DNA of 64,000 nt. Source: Streptomyces sp. RPA4-2. GTDB lineage: Bacteria; Actinomycetota; Actinomycetes; Streptomycetales; Streptomycetaceae. The notes under the pieces were generated by a model. That model saw only the letters and a program-made list of their open reading frames with translations. It did not search any database and was not told where the DNA came from. The position numbers were made by a program, and so were the translations under genes. The DNA is taken from positions 8,928,001 to 8,992,000 of the forward strand of contig NZ_CP050975.2 in the NCBI RefSeq assembly GCF_012273515.2, in the 5' to 3' direction. Of the stretch, positions 18,335 through 27,127 are shown piece by piece; the first letter of the stretch is position 1, and each line of letters starts with the position of its first letter.

Positions 18335-18784
18335 ATGCTCCGATTTCTCCTCGTACCACTGCTTGCGGTGACTTTGACCGAATGTTCGCTATTCGGCCAG
18401 GACACACCGTGCACCAAGGCCGGTGGAGAATCACACGTCTCCGTTGTCTGGAAGCCCGCTGACTTCGGCAGCCAGGACGCAGCGAAGATCCGGTTGTGCG
18501 TCAACGGCAGGTGCAAGGAACGTACGACGGGCAGCCCCGACGACCCGTTCATGTCGCTGTCCGTGCAACTCTCCGACCACATCGGTGCATCCCGCCTGCC
18601 CGTGCAGCTCACCGTGTCGTCCACGAAAAACGGTGAAACGGTCGTCAAGGACAGTGTCCAGGCCAAGCTGAAGAAGCAATACCCCAACGGCAAGGGGTGC
18701 CCGCCCACAATTTGGACGGCGACGTTCCGTGCTCACGCCTCCAAAGGCCTCACCACGCCCAAAGGCATGAAGCTGCAGGGATAG
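18335..18784 (+). CDS. Putative lipoprotein
   Basis: 149 residues. The N-terminus is a lipoprotein signal with a hydrophobic core (MLRFLLVPLLAVTLTECS) and a Cys at residue 17 as lipidation site; the box LTEC is somewhat atypical. The mature protein is a beta-rich domain (SHVSVVWKPADFGSQDAAKI, LSVQLSDHIGASRLPVQLTV). Two Cys pairs are possible (CVNGRC). It starts 1 nt after the stop of the protease fragment, so it was probably co-transcribed with the intact protease. It is followed by a strong terminator hairpin. The family is not recognised. Confidence 0.65.
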   Translation: MLRFLLVPLLAVTLTECSLFGQDTPCTKAGGESHVSVVWKPADFGSQDAAKIRLCVNGRCKERTTGSPDDPFMSLSVQLSDHIGASRLPVQLTVSSTKNGETVVKDSVQAKLKKQYPNGKGCPPTIWTATFRAHASKGLTTPKGMKLQG

Positions 18785-18794
18785 GTCCGAACGC

Positions 18795-18825
18795 AAGCGT
18801 CCGCCCTACGCGAGGGCGGACGCTT
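18795..18825. terminator. Terminator hairpin after the lipoprotein gene
   Basis: A perfect 13-bp stem (AAGCGTCCGCCCT / AGGGCGGACGCTT) with a 5-nt loop starts 11 nt after the lipoprotein stop codon. A T-rich tail is lacking. Confidence 0.7.
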
Positions 18826-18838
18826 CGCGCTGTTCTCA

Positions 18839-19101
18839 ACGACGGCAAGACGGACGAGTTGTGGGCGCGCATCGAGCGGCTGCTGCCTGTCGTTACGCGT
18901 AATCCGCAGCGTCCGGGTCGTAAGCGTCCGGATAGCCGCGAGGTGCCGTGCGGGATACTGTTCGGGTTGTACACCGGTATTCGCTGGGAGCTTCTGTCCC
19001 AGGAGCTGGGCTTCGGCTCGGGGATGATCTGCTGGCGTCGGCTGCGGGACCGGAACGAGGCAGGGGTCGGACGGCGCCCGCAGCTGGGGGAGTCCGGATA
19101 A
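18839..19101 (+). pseudogene. N-terminal fragment of an IS5-family transposase
   Basis: The frame reads DELWARIERLLPVVTRNPQR, then PDSREVPCGILFGLYTGIRW, ELLSQELGFGSGMICWRRLR and DRNEAG. This is the DUF4096-type start of IS5-group transposases in streptomycetes. The catalytic domain is absent after GVGRRPQLGESG. No inverted repeats were identified. Confidence 0.7.
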
Positions 19102-19207
19102 TTTTCCTGCACCGGGAGGCATAGCGGGGGCCCGCGGCGCGCGTCACCCGGGGCACAGGGGGTGGCGGCGAGCGCCGTCGGAGAAGGCCCCCGGGGGACA
19201 GACGAAG

Positions 19208-19774
19208 GTGACGATGGATGCCGAAGCACAGGAGAATTTCCGGGAGTTCGTGGCGAACCGGTCGTCCGCGCTGCTGAGGACGGCCGTCCTGCTCAGCGGC
19301 GGGGACCGCCACGCCGCCGAGGACCTGCTGCAGAACGCCCTGATCAAGGCCGCCGGGCGCTGGCACCGCATCGACGAACCCGAGGCGTACGTACGGCAGA
19401 TCCTCTACCGGCAGCAGGTGAGCCGCTGGCGGCTGAAGTGGCCCCGGCGGGAGGTGAGCGTCGCCGAGCCGCCGGAAGGCACGCGCCACGGCACGGACTC
19501 CTCGGCCGGGGCCGACCTGCGCGTCGTGATGCGCGGCGCGCTGGCCCGGCTCACCGCACGCCAGCGCACCGTTCTCGTGCTGCGCTACTACGAGGATCTG
19601 CCCGAGGCGGACGTGTCCCGGCTCCTCGGCTGCTCCGTCGGGACGGTGCGGTCCACGACACACCGCTCGCTCGCCCGGCTGCGCGCCCTCGCCCCGGAAG
19701 TGGCCGCGCTCGGCCGGGGCGCCGACGAACAACCCCCGACCCGTGCCCTCTCGGCCCTGGAGGCGCGCCCGTGA
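19208..19774 (+). CDS. SigE-family ECF RNA polymerase sigma factor
   Basis: 188 residues. Region 2 has FREFVANRSSALLRTAVLLS and HAAEDLLQNALIKAAGRWHR (residues about 10-55). Region 4 has LTARQRTVLVLRYYEDLPEA and VSRLLGCSVGTVRSTTHRSL (about 115-158), the -35-binding helix-turn-helix. This is the SigE subfamily common in actinomycetes. Translation starts at GTG 19208 (an ATG two codons on is an alternative). It overlaps the next gene by 4 nt (GTGA), so the two are translationally coupled; the partner is probably its regulator. The C-terminal 20 residues are Pro/Ala-rich. Confidence 0.85.
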   Translation: MTMDAEAQENFREFVANRSSALLRTAVLLSGGDRHAAEDLLQNALIKAAGRWHRIDEPEAYVRQILYRQQVSRWRLKWPRREVSVAEPPEGTRHGTDSSAGADLRVVMRGALARLTARQRTVLVLRYYEDLPEADVSRLLGCSVGTVRSTTHRSLARLRALAPEVAALGRGADEQPPTRALSALEARP

Positions 19775-20973
19775 ACGTCGACGACCTCATCCGTGACTCC
19801 TTCCGCGAGCAGAACGCGCAGTCGGCTCCGCCGCCGGTGGACCTCGCCGACCGGGTACTGGCCGTCCGGCGACGCCGCCGGACCCGAACGATCGCGTCCG
19901 TCGCCGTGGCCACCGCCGCCGCGGTGGCCGTCGCCGTGGCGGTGCCGCGGCTGGACTCCGGCAAGAATGACGTGCGCCCGGCAAACGTCCTCGACCACGG
20001 CGACCTCATCGCCCACCCCGACCAGTCGCCACCGCGCGACATGATCGCGGCCGGGAGAGTCGTGCTGGCCGCATACTGCACCGCGACGAGCGTCAAACAG
20101 TCGGGCGGCCGGCACACCACCGTCCGTACCTACTGGCTTCTCAACCCACGGACGCACACGTACGAGAAGGCGACGAAGTGGTCCTTCGTCGCGATCGCCC
20201 CGGGCCTGCGGACCGCCGCTGTTCTGGAACGCGACCTGCCGACCTCACGGATCGGACTGCTCGACCTGCTCACCGGCAAGGTGGAACGCTGGATCCCGGT
20301 CGAACACACCGTCGGGGCCGTCGCGTTCTCGCCCGACGGCCGCACACTCCTCGCGACGACCTACAAGAAGAACCCCGACGTGCACGTCACCCTGTCCGGC
20401 AATCAGTCGAGCCGCTGGCCGAACTACCAGGAACCGGGCCGGACCGGCTTCTCCATCGTCGACGTCGCGTCCGGTACGGAGTCGTGGAGCAAGGTTCCGT
20501 CCGGTGACGGCACCGGCCTCAACGACCGCCAGGACTTCGGCTTCAGCCGTGACGGCAAGCTCGTCTACACGGGCCTCACCGCGGAACCCGGCCAGCAGTT
20601 CTACGACTTCCGGGGCCACCCGGCCCCAACGCCCGCGCTGGAGAAGCACCTGCGCTGGTACGTCGACGCGCGGCTGTCCCTCAACGGCCGACTCGCCGCG
20701 GGCGACGCCGGCGGCGGGACGGAGTACAGCTCCTCCGAGATCCTGAACCCCACCACCGGCAGTCGCACGACCACGGTGCGCGGACAGCAGCTGCTCGCCT
20801 GGATCGACAACGAGCGGCTGATCGCCTGGGACATCACGCCCGGCTCGAACGAGTTCCGCAACCGGCTCGTGGTCGTCGCCCTGGGCAGCGACAAAGAGGT
20901 GCCGCTGAGCGGCTTCCGCGGAGGTGACGACCGCGCCGCCGGACGGTGGACGCCCGTCTTCGCCGCGCGCTGA
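19771..20973 (+). CDS. Membrane-anchored beta-propeller protein coupled to the sigma factor
   Basis: 400 residues starting at GTG 19771, with TGGAGG 7 nt upstream. The first 45 residues are cytoplasmic (VDDLIRDSFREQ), followed by an Arg stretch and one transmembrane segment (TIASVAVATAAAVAVAVAV). The rest is extracytoplasmic and beta-propeller-like, with HTVGAVAFSPDGRTLLAT and related strands. Sequence before the membrane may bind the sigma factor, as in other SigE-partner proteins where gene order is sigma then single-pass membrane protein. No zinc-anti-sigma HxxxCxxC motif is present, so an anti-sigma role is inference. Confidence 0.75.
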   Translation: MNVDDLIRDSFREQNAQSAPPPVDLADRVLAVRRRRRTRTIASVAVATAAAVAVAVAVPRLDSGKNDVRPANVLDHGDLIAHPDQSPPRDMIAAGRVVLAAYCTATSVKQSGGRHTTVRTYWLLNPRTHTYEKATKWSFVAIAPGLRTAAVLERDLPTSRIGLLDLLTGKVERWIPVEHTVGAVAFSPDGRTLLATTYKKNPDVHVTLSGNQSSRWPNYQEPGRTGFSIVDVASGTESWSKVPSGDGTGLNDRQDFGFSRDGKLVYTGLTAEPGQQFYDFRGHPAPTPALEKHLRWYVDARLSLNGRLAAGDAGGGTEYSSSEILNPTTGSRTTTVRGQQLLAWIDNERLIAWDITPGSNEFRNRLVVVALGSDKEVPLSGFRGGDDRAAGRWTPVFAAR

Positions 20974-21131
20974 TCAGCCGGCCACCAGTTCCTCGTACGA
21001 CGCCATCTGCCCGTCGGCCGCCTCCCGCCCGGCGGACTGCCGGGGCGCGCCGACCGGGCCTGCGCACAGGCTCGGGTTCATCCGGTGCCGCTGAATCGAG
21101 AGGAGAGACCCGCGCTCCGAGGGCCGCGCTG

Positions 21132-21629
21132 TCAGCTGCCGATGACAGCACGGTCGGCTCGTCCCACCCGCACGCCGCAGACCGGGCTGATCCAGTTCGA
21201 CCAGGGTGACGTCCAGGGTTTCCTGGCTGCCCCACCGGGCCGAGAGCGACCACCCTGTCCTCGGATGCCTGGCCCGGGCCGCCGTGAGGAGTCCGGCGAC
21301 CGTAGCGCCGGCGCTCCGGGGGAGGGTGGTGGTGCGGCCGATGTACTGCAGGGGCTCCTGGTCGTCGTATCTGCCGGGCAGCAGGGTGCGGGGCACGGTG
21401 GGGGGCCGGCGATGGCTTCGGTGGTCTCGTGGACCGTGTACTTCAACCAGCCCTGAACCGCGGGCCGGTAGGGATCTCCCAGCCTCTTGAAGAAGACGAC
21501 GCCCACGACTCCCGCCGACGTCCGGGTGAGCAAGCGGACGCCCTTCACGGCGTAGACGGCGGTCATGAGAGCGAGGCCGGCGAGGGTGAGCCAGAACCAG
21601 GATTCCGCCACCAGGGAACCTAGTGGCAC
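21132..21629 (-). CDS. Small membrane protein, C-terminus doubtful
   Basis: The first 75 residues look genuine: VAESWFWLTLAGLALMTAVY is one transmembrane segment, followed by GVRLLTRTSAGVVGVVFFKR and a soluble part ending VHETTEAIAG. The GTG start (21629) overlaps the previous small gene's stop by 10 nt. From about 21400 on, the frame is Pro/Ser-rich shadow over a DNA-ligase remnant in another frame. The true C-terminus was probably lost by recombination. The function is unknown. Confidence 0.4.
   Translation of the reverse strand: MPLGSLVAESWFWLTLAGLALMTAVYAVKGVRLLTRTSAGVVGVVFFKRLGDPYRPAVQGWLKYTVHETTEAIAGPPPCPAPCCPADTTTRSPCSTSAAPPPSPGAPALRSPDSSRRPGPGIRGQGGRSRPGGAARKPWTSPWSNWISPVCGVRVGRADRAVIGS
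21168..21396 (-). pseudogene. C-terminal fragment of an ATP-dependent DNA ligase
   Basis: The leftward frame reads TLLPGRYDDQEPLQYIGRTT, LPRSAGATVAGLLTAARARH and PRTGWSLSARWGSQETLDVT before LVELDQPGL. This matches the remembered C-terminal OB-fold block of actinomycete LigC-type ATP-dependent ligases (GRYD, GRTTTL, HPWTGWSFSAGWG, NVTLV). The nucleotidyltransferase domain with its KxDG lysine is missing. It is a remnant in a region of other truncated genes. Confidence 0.65.
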
Positions 21630-21796
21630 GCCGCTGAAAGCAGCAGGCTACCGACGGTCTCCCACAGGTCGAGGCGTGCCTTGGAGCGCACCGCGGAGTC
21701 GAGTCCGCGCCGTCGGCGGATGATGGGGACGAGGTCTGCGGCCTGAAAGACGGCCAGGCCGAGAAAGATCCAGTCGAACCAGTCGGGTATGTCCAC
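21620..21796 (-). CDS. 58-residue membrane protein
   Basis: The gene starts at GTG 21796 and ends at TAG 21620-21622. The product begins DIPDWFDWIFLGLAVFQAAD (one membrane-associated helix), then VPIIRRRRGLDSAV and WETVGSLLLSAACH. The downstream gene begins inside its last codons, suggesting translational coupling. Codon bias is good. The function is unknown. Confidence 0.5.
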   Translation of the reverse strand: MDIPDWFDWIFLGLAVFQAADLVPIIRRRRGLDSAVRSKARLDLWETVGSLLLSAACH

Positions 21797-22052
21797 GGCG
21801 GTCGTTCTGGTGATGCGGGCTACTCACGACAGGACCCTGCGCTCAGAGATTCGGCACGACGACCGCACATACACGATCAGAACGCGCATCCGACGGCTGC
21901 GCCACCGCTGCGCGCCACGCCCCCGCCTCCCGGCGAGCCAGTTGGTCCGTTCAGAAAGGGCCGACAGCGGCGGCGGGTCTCTCCTGCCGGCTTTCCGTCG
22001 TCGGCCCCGCCTCGACCTCGTGTGCCTCAGCCGGTGAACGCCCTCTAGTCTC

Positions 22053-22661
22053 GTGGCCATGGGAGGACGGCAGATCCAGGCGGAGAAGCGGGGACCGGGG
22101 CGGCCACGCGAGGAGCGGGTCACCCGGGTGGTGCTCGACGCGGTGCTCTACCTGGTCACGGAGCAGGGTATGGACGCGGTCACGATGGACGCGGTGGCGG
22201 CCCGGGCCGAGGTGAGCAAACCGGCCATCTACCGGCGCTGGCCGACCAAGCAGGATCTGATCCTCGCCGCCGCGGAGAGCCGGGTCGGCCCGGTTTCCGT
22301 CGCCGACCTTGGGGATTTCCGTGCCGAACTGCACGCTCTGCTGACGGCGCGTCTGGAGGTCTACCGCCTGCCCGGCACGGACCGTCTGCTGGCCGAGCTC
22401 ATGAGTGCGGCGGCCAAGGCAGGGACCGCTCGGAGCGCGTACGCGACGTACAGCGAGCGGGTGACGGCGCAGACGCGCGTCATTCTGCAGCGCGGAATCG
22501 AGCGGGGGGATGTGCGGGCCGACGTCGATGTCGCGGCCGCGTCGACCCTGGTGGCGGCGCCACTGGTGTTCCGCCTGCTGGGCGAACAGGAGCCGCTCGA
22601 CGGACGTTTCGTCGACGAGGTGGTCGACCTGGTCGCACGCGCCGTGGCGGCGCGGCCCTGA
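22053..22661 (+). CDS. TetR-family transcriptional regulator
   Basis: About 200 residues. The N-terminal DNA-binding domain begins after a GPGRPREERV tail. The helix-turn-helix MDAVAARAEVSKPAIYRRWP (about residues 45-65) is followed by TKQDLILAAAES, typical of TetR. The C-terminal ligand domain is TetR_C-like. GTG at 22053 is two codons before an ATG. It lies in the same direction, 150 bp upstream of the dioxygenase-MFS-aldehyde dehydrogenase genes, and is the likely repressor of that cluster. Confidence 0.85.
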   Translation: MAMGGRQIQAEKRGPGRPREERVTRVVLDAVLYLVTEQGMDAVTMDAVAARAEVSKPAIYRRWPTKQDLILAAAESRVGPVSVADLGDFRAELHALLTARLEVYRLPGTDRLLAELMSAAAKAGTARSAYATYSERVTAQTRVILQRGIERGDVRADVDVAAASTLVAAPLVFRLLGEQEPLDGRFVDEVVDLVARAVAARP

Positions 22662-22810
22662 CGGCGGCGCGGGCCCGCCCGGCGCGGCCCTGACAGCGAC
22701 ACCGGCCCGCCCGGATCCGTGAAATTCGTTGCTCCGTGCCCTTGCGGCCCCATACCCGAATATCGATACTGCCAGTAACGAAATCAGCCATCCCCATCGT
22801 GGAGGACTGC

Positions 22811-23737
22811 ATGGCCGGCACCGGCGTCGCGACGCCCCACCCTGTTCTCGACAAGCCACTGATCCGGTTCGGCAAGCGCATCCTGGAGCGCACCGCACCT
22901 GGCACGGATCCGGGCGAGTACCGGATCCTGGGCATTCACCCGCTCACCCCGCACATCGGCGCCGAGATCACGGGCGTGGACCTCTCCCAGCCGATCGGCG
23001 CGGACCTGGCCGACGAACTCCGCCAGGCGCTGCTGGAGTGGAAGGTGATCTTCTTCCGCGACCAGCGGGACTTCGGCCCGGAGGACCACGCCGCGATCGC
23101 CGGGCTCTGGGGCGAGCCGGAGGCCAACCCCTTCTTCCCCACGGGCGACCGAGCCGGCGTCTCCCGGTTGGCCAAGGACGCCATGGCCGTGGGCACCGAG
23201 AACATCTGGCACAGCGACCACTCGTTCATGGCGGCCCCGGCCCTTGGTTCGGTACTGCGCGCCGTCGAGATCCCGGCCTCCGGCGGGGACACCCTGTGGG
23301 CCGACATGGGCGCCGCCTACGACAACCTCCCCGACGCGACGAAGCAGCGGATCGAGGGCCTCACGGCCGAACACGACTGGGTGCCCACCTGGGGCGCGAC
23401 GATGGCTCAGGACCAGATCGCCGCGCTGCGGCAGACCATGCCGGCAGTCGAGCACCCCGTGGTGGTCCGGCATCCGGTGACCGGGCGCCGGCTGCTGTAC
23501 GTCAACGAACCGTTCGCCACGCGCATCGTCGGACTGGACGAGGAAGAGGGCCGCGAGCTGCTCCACGAACTCGTGCTGCAGGCCCGGATCCCCGAGTACC
23601 AGGTGCGCTTCCGCTGGCAGCCGGACTCCGTCGCGATCTGGGACAACATCGCGGTCCAGCACTACGCGATCAACGACTACTACCCGCAACGCCGCGTCAT
23701 GGAACGCATCGCGATCGCCGGGGTCCCGCTCTCCTGA
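22811..23737 (+). CDS. TauD/TfdA-family Fe(II)/2-oxoglutarate dioxygenase
   Basis: 308 residues. The iron ligands are visible: the HxD pair in WHSDHSF (about residues 133-139) and the distal His in VQHYAINDYY (about 281). The Arg in RRVMERIAIAG (about 295) should hold 2-oxoglutarate. GAEITGVDLSQPIGADLADE near the N-terminus is a family hallmark. The reaction is hydroxylation next to a heteroatom, usually releasing sulfite, a phenol or an amine plus an aldehyde. The ATG has GGAGG 5 nt upstream. The downstream MFS and aldehyde dehydrogenase fit a path in which the released aldehyde is oxidised. The substrate is not deducible. Confidence 0.85.
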   Translation: MAGTGVATPHPVLDKPLIRFGKRILERTAPGTDPGEYRILGIHPLTPHIGAEITGVDLSQPIGADLADELRQALLEWKVIFFRDQRDFGPEDHAAIAGLWGEPEANPFFPTGDRAGVSRLAKDAMAVGTENIWHSDHSFMAAPALGSVLRAVEIPASGGDTLWADMGAAYDNLPDATKQRIEGLTAEHDWVPTWGATMAQDQIAALRQTMPAVEHPVVVRHPVTGRRLLYVNEPFATRIVGLDEEEGRELLHELVLQARIPEYQVRFRWQPDSVAIWDNIAVQHYAINDYYPQRRVMERIAIAGVPLS

Positions 23738-23821
23738 ACACCGCCCGGACCCGAACCCGGGTCCGGGCCGCTCTCCGCCCCTCGCCCCGCCCCCCTTTCG
23801 CCCGTCTCCCGCGGAGCCCTT

Positions 23822-25180
23822 GTGACCGACACCGACGTCGTACCCGCTGTGCCCGCTCACCGTCCGAGGGCCGTGAGGAGCCCCCGACACCGCGCATGGG
23901 TCGTCACCGCGCTGCTGGTCGTCTTCATGATGATCAATTTCGCCGACAAGTCCGTGCTCGGCCTCGCGGCCGATCCGATCCGCAAGGACCTCGGCCTGTC
24001 CTCGTCCGCCTTCGGACTCGCCAGCAGCGCCTTCTTCCTGCTGTTCTCGATCTGCGGCGCCGCGGTGGGACTGCTCGCGGACCGCGTGCGGCCCAAGTGG
24101 CTGCTGCTCGCGATGGCCGCTTTGTGGTCCGTCGCCCAGGCTCCTCTGGCCATGGGCGGAGGGCTCGCCGTGCTCATCACCTCACGTGTTCTCCTCGGTG
24201 CCGCCGAGGGGCCCGCCTTCCCCGTCGCTCAGCAGACCACCCTGTCCTGGTTCCCCAACCACCGACGCAACCTGCCCGGCGCTCTGATCGTGCTGGGGAT
24301 CACCTTGGGAGTCCTGATCGCCGCTCCCGTACTGACGTGGGTGATCCACGACCACGGCTGGCGCTCGGCCGTCACCGTGGTGGCGCTCGCCGGAACGGTG
24401 TGGGCGCTGCTGTGGATCCCCCTCGGCGGAGAGGGACCGTACGCCGCCGCGTCGGACGATGACTCCCCGGCCACGGCCGACTCCGGTGAGGCAACGGGGA
24501 CGGCAACGGTCAAGGGGGCCGGAACCAGGATGGGCCCGGCCGCGCACAGGACGCCGTACCGCCGGATCCTCGCGACCCGTACCTGGATCGGTGCCACGAT
24601 CGCCTATTTCGGCACCTATTGGGTCATCGCCTTCGGCCTGGTCTGGCTTCCCTCCTACCTCCACGACGGACTCGGCTATTCCTCGGCCGCGTCCGCCCGG
24701 CTGTTGATGCTGGTCTGGGGTCTGAGTGGCGTCGTGGTGCTCGGACAGGCAGGCGTGGCCGGATGGCTGCTGCGCAGTGGCATCACGAGCCGACGGGCCC
24801 GCGGCGGGCTCGGCGGCATCCTTCTGCTCATAGGCGCCGCGGCGTGCCTGGCCCTGCCGTCGGCTCCAGCCGGTGCGGCGACGGTCGCGCTCCTGGTCAT
24901 CGGTTTCGGGCTCACCGGAGCGATGGGCAGCATCGCCGTCACCACCGTCGCGGAACTGGCCCCGGCCCACCGCCGCGGCGGGGCCCTGGGCCTCATGAAC
25001 GCCGTGGTGACCACCGCCGGCCTCATTGCCCCGACACTGATCGGGAGCCTTGTGGACACCCAGGGAGCAGCGGGCTACCAGCACGCTGTCCTGATCACCG
25101 GTGCACTGCTCCTGATCGGCGGAACCGCCGCCATCACGCTCATCGACCCATCTCGCGACGCGCGCCTGCTGTCCGCGTGA
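23822..25180 (+). CDS. MFS transporter
   Basis: 452 residues with about 12 hydrophobic segments. The first (WVVTALLVVFMMINFADKSV) has the charged D-K pair typical of the anion:cation symporter and ACS-like MFS subgroups. The loop motif GLLADRVRPKW lies between helices 2 and 3. A central hydrophilic loop (about residues 212-240, rich in D/S/T/A) separates the two halves. The start is GTG 23822 (VTDTDVVPAVP). It lies 84 nt after the dioxygenase gene and is probably co-transcribed. It likely imports the dioxygenase substrate, an organic acid or sulfonate-like compound. Confidence 0.85.
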   Translation: MTDTDVVPAVPAHRPRAVRSPRHRAWVVTALLVVFMMINFADKSVLGLAADPIRKDLGLSSSAFGLASSAFFLLFSICGAAVGLLADRVRPKWLLLAMAALWSVAQAPLAMGGGLAVLITSRVLLGAAEGPAFPVAQQTTLSWFPNHRRNLPGALIVLGITLGVLIAAPVLTWVIHDHGWRSAVTVVALAGTVWALLWIPLGGEGPYAAASDDDSPATADSGEATGTATVKGAGTRMGPAAHRTPYRRILATRTWIGATIAYFGTYWVIAFGLVWLPSYLHDGLGYSSAASARLLMLVWGLSGVVVLGQAGVAGWLLRSGITSRRARGGLGGILLLIGAAACLALPSAPAGAATVALLVIGFGLTGAMGSIAVTTVAELAPAHRRGGALGLMNAVVTTAGLIAPTLIGSLVDTQGAAGYQHAVLITGALLLIGGTAAITLIDPSRDARLLSA

Positions 25181-25264
25181 CGACGCGGCATCCAAGGTGC
25201 CCCGGGCGAAGTGCGCCCCGGCGCACTGCCCCGCCCACCCTCACCCAATTCTGCGAGGAATGAC

Positions 25265-26971
25265 GTGAATTCCAGTGACCTCAGCACCTCCTCCCTCGAT
25301 CGGGCCGTCAAGGAGTTGCGCGAAAACGCCGGGTCCTGGTCGGCCACCCCGCTCACCAGACGCATCGCCCTGCTGGAACGGCTGCTGCCCCGCGTGGCGT
25401 CCGGCGCCGCAGAACTGGCCGCGGTCGGCGCTCTCGCCAAGGGGTACGCCCCCGACTCCCCGTGGACCGCCGAGGACTGGAGCGGAGGACCGTGGGCCCT
25501 GGCGCAGAACGCCGCAGCCTATCTCCACGTACTGCGACGCATCGCCCGTGGCGAGGGCCCCGTCGACCCCAGTGCCGTGCGCGAGGAGGACGGCCGCACC
25601 AAGGTCGGCGTCTTCCCCGCCACCGGCTGGGACCGGCTGCTGCTCAACGGCTTCACGGCCCAGGTGTGGATGAGCCCCGGTACCACCGCCGAGCAGGTAC
25701 GCGACCGCGCCGCGGGCGAGTACCGGGGCCGGCCTGGACGCCCCGCCGTGGCCCTGGTGCTCGGCGCCGGAAATGTCGCCGCCATCACCGCGCTCGACGT
25801 CCTGCACAAGCTCTACGTCGAGGGCCAGGTCGTCATCGCCAAACTGAACCCGGTCAACGCCTATCTGCGCCCCCACTTCGAGCGCATCTTCACCGATTTC
25901 GTCGCACGCGGCTGGGTCCGGTTCGTCGACGGCGGCGCGGCCGAAGGCGGTTACCTCACCCGCCACGAGGGCATCGACGCCATCCACGTCACCGGCAGCG
26001 ACCGAACCCACGACGCCATCGTCTGGGGCACCGACGAGGCCGCAGAACGGCGCCGACGCGCCGACCAGCCCCTGGTCACCAAGCCCTTCAGCAGTGAACT
26101 GGGCGGTGTCAGCCCGTGCATCGTGGCGCCCGGGCCGTGGAGCGACGCCGACTTCCGCTTCCAGGCCGAGCACATCGTCACCAGCAAGATGAACAACTCC
26201 GGCCACAATTGCATCGCCAGCCAGGTCCTGGTCGTGCCGCGTGACTGGGACAGCACCGAGCGGCTCCTGGACGAGATCCGGCGGGTACTGCGCGAGCTGC
26301 CTGCACGTGCCGACTACTACCCCGGCACCGACCGCCGCCTGGCCGCCGTTCTCGCCGCCCACCCACAGGCGGAGACCCACGGCGACGGCTCCCGGCTCTT
26401 GGTCCCCGACATCACCGAGCACGACGACGTCCTGATCACCGAGGAGGTCTTCGGAAGCGCCCTGGGCGTCGTACGACTGCCCGGCGCGACCACGGCCGAA
26501 TTCCTGCGGCACGCCGTCGACTTCTCCAACAACACCCTCCCCGGAACCCTCGGCGCCACCCTGATCGTCCACCCCAGGACCGAGAAGACCGACGGGCCGA
26601 CGGTGCAGACGGCCATCGCCGGCCTGCGCTACGGCACCCTGGGCGTCAACTGCTGGTCCGGGGTGGGCTTCCTGCTCGGCTTCACCCCCTGGGGCGCCTT
26701 CCCCGGCCACACCCGCCAGGACATCGGCAGCGGCACCGGGTTCGTGCACAACGCGTTCATGCTCGAGAACATCGAAAAGACCGTACTGCGTGCCCCCTTC
26801 ACACCCGCTCCACGCGGTCTGCTCACGGGCGATCCCTCGCTGTCCCCGCGTCCGCCGTACTTCGTCACCAACCGCACCGCACTGACCACCGTCGAACGAG
26901 TCACACGCTTCACCGCCGCACCGAGCGTGTGGAAAGTGCCCGGCATCCTCGCCTCCGCGCTGCGCGGCTGA
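25265..26971 (+). CDS. Aldehyde dehydrogenase family protein
   Basis: 568 residues, longer than the usual 480-500. The GTG start at 25265 has GAGGAA about 5 nt upstream. The NAD-binding region includes PAVALVLGAGNVAAITALDV and HVTGSDRTHD. The general-base Glu lies in FSSELGGVSPCIVAPG (about residue 278) and the catalytic Cys in NNSGHNCIASQVLVVP (about residue 315). It is the third gene of the dioxygenase-MFS-dehydrogenase operon and should oxidise the aldehyde released by the dioxygenase. The long N-terminus and the TPWGAFPGHT region place it in a divergent actinobacterial ALDH group. Confidence 0.85.
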   Translation: MNSSDLSTSSLDRAVKELRENAGSWSATPLTRRIALLERLLPRVASGAAELAAVGALAKGYAPDSPWTAEDWSGGPWALAQNAAAYLHVLRRIARGEGPVDPSAVREEDGRTKVGVFPATGWDRLLLNGFTAQVWMSPGTTAEQVRDRAAGEYRGRPGRPAVALVLGAGNVAAITALDVLHKLYVEGQVVIAKLNPVNAYLRPHFERIFTDFVARGWVRFVDGGAAEGGYLTRHEGIDAIHVTGSDRTHDAIVWGTDEAAERRRRADQPLVTKPFSSELGGVSPCIVAPGPWSDADFRFQAEHIVTSKMNNSGHNCIASQVLVVPRDWDSTERLLDEIRRVLRELPARADYYPGTDRRLAAVLAAHPQAETHGDGSRLLVPDITEHDDVLITEEVFGSALGVVRLPGATTAEFLRHAVDFSNNTLPGTLGATLIVHPRTEKTDGPTVQTAIAGLRYGTLGVNCWSGVGFLLGFTPWGAFPGHTRQDIGSGTGFVHNAFMLENIEKTVLRAPFTPAPRGLLTGDPSLSPRPPYFVTNRTALTTVERVTRFTAAPSVWKVPGILASALRG

Positions 26972-27127
26972 CCGCGTCCCGCCCCGCCCCACACACCTTA
27001 CGGAATCCTCCACCCTCACCGTATGGCCGGGCGAGGGCAGAGGCTGCCCGCGTTGCTGGCCGCCGTACACGGCAGCGCGATGACGGGCCCGCGGGTGCGG
27101 AAGGTCTGCTGGAACCAGTCGAACGGG

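Noticed and set aside
22784..27070. Long reverse frames opposite the dioxygenase, MFS and aldehyde dehydrogenase genes
   Set aside because: Composition is that of antisense shadows, and the forward genes have clear catalytic motifs and ribosome sites.
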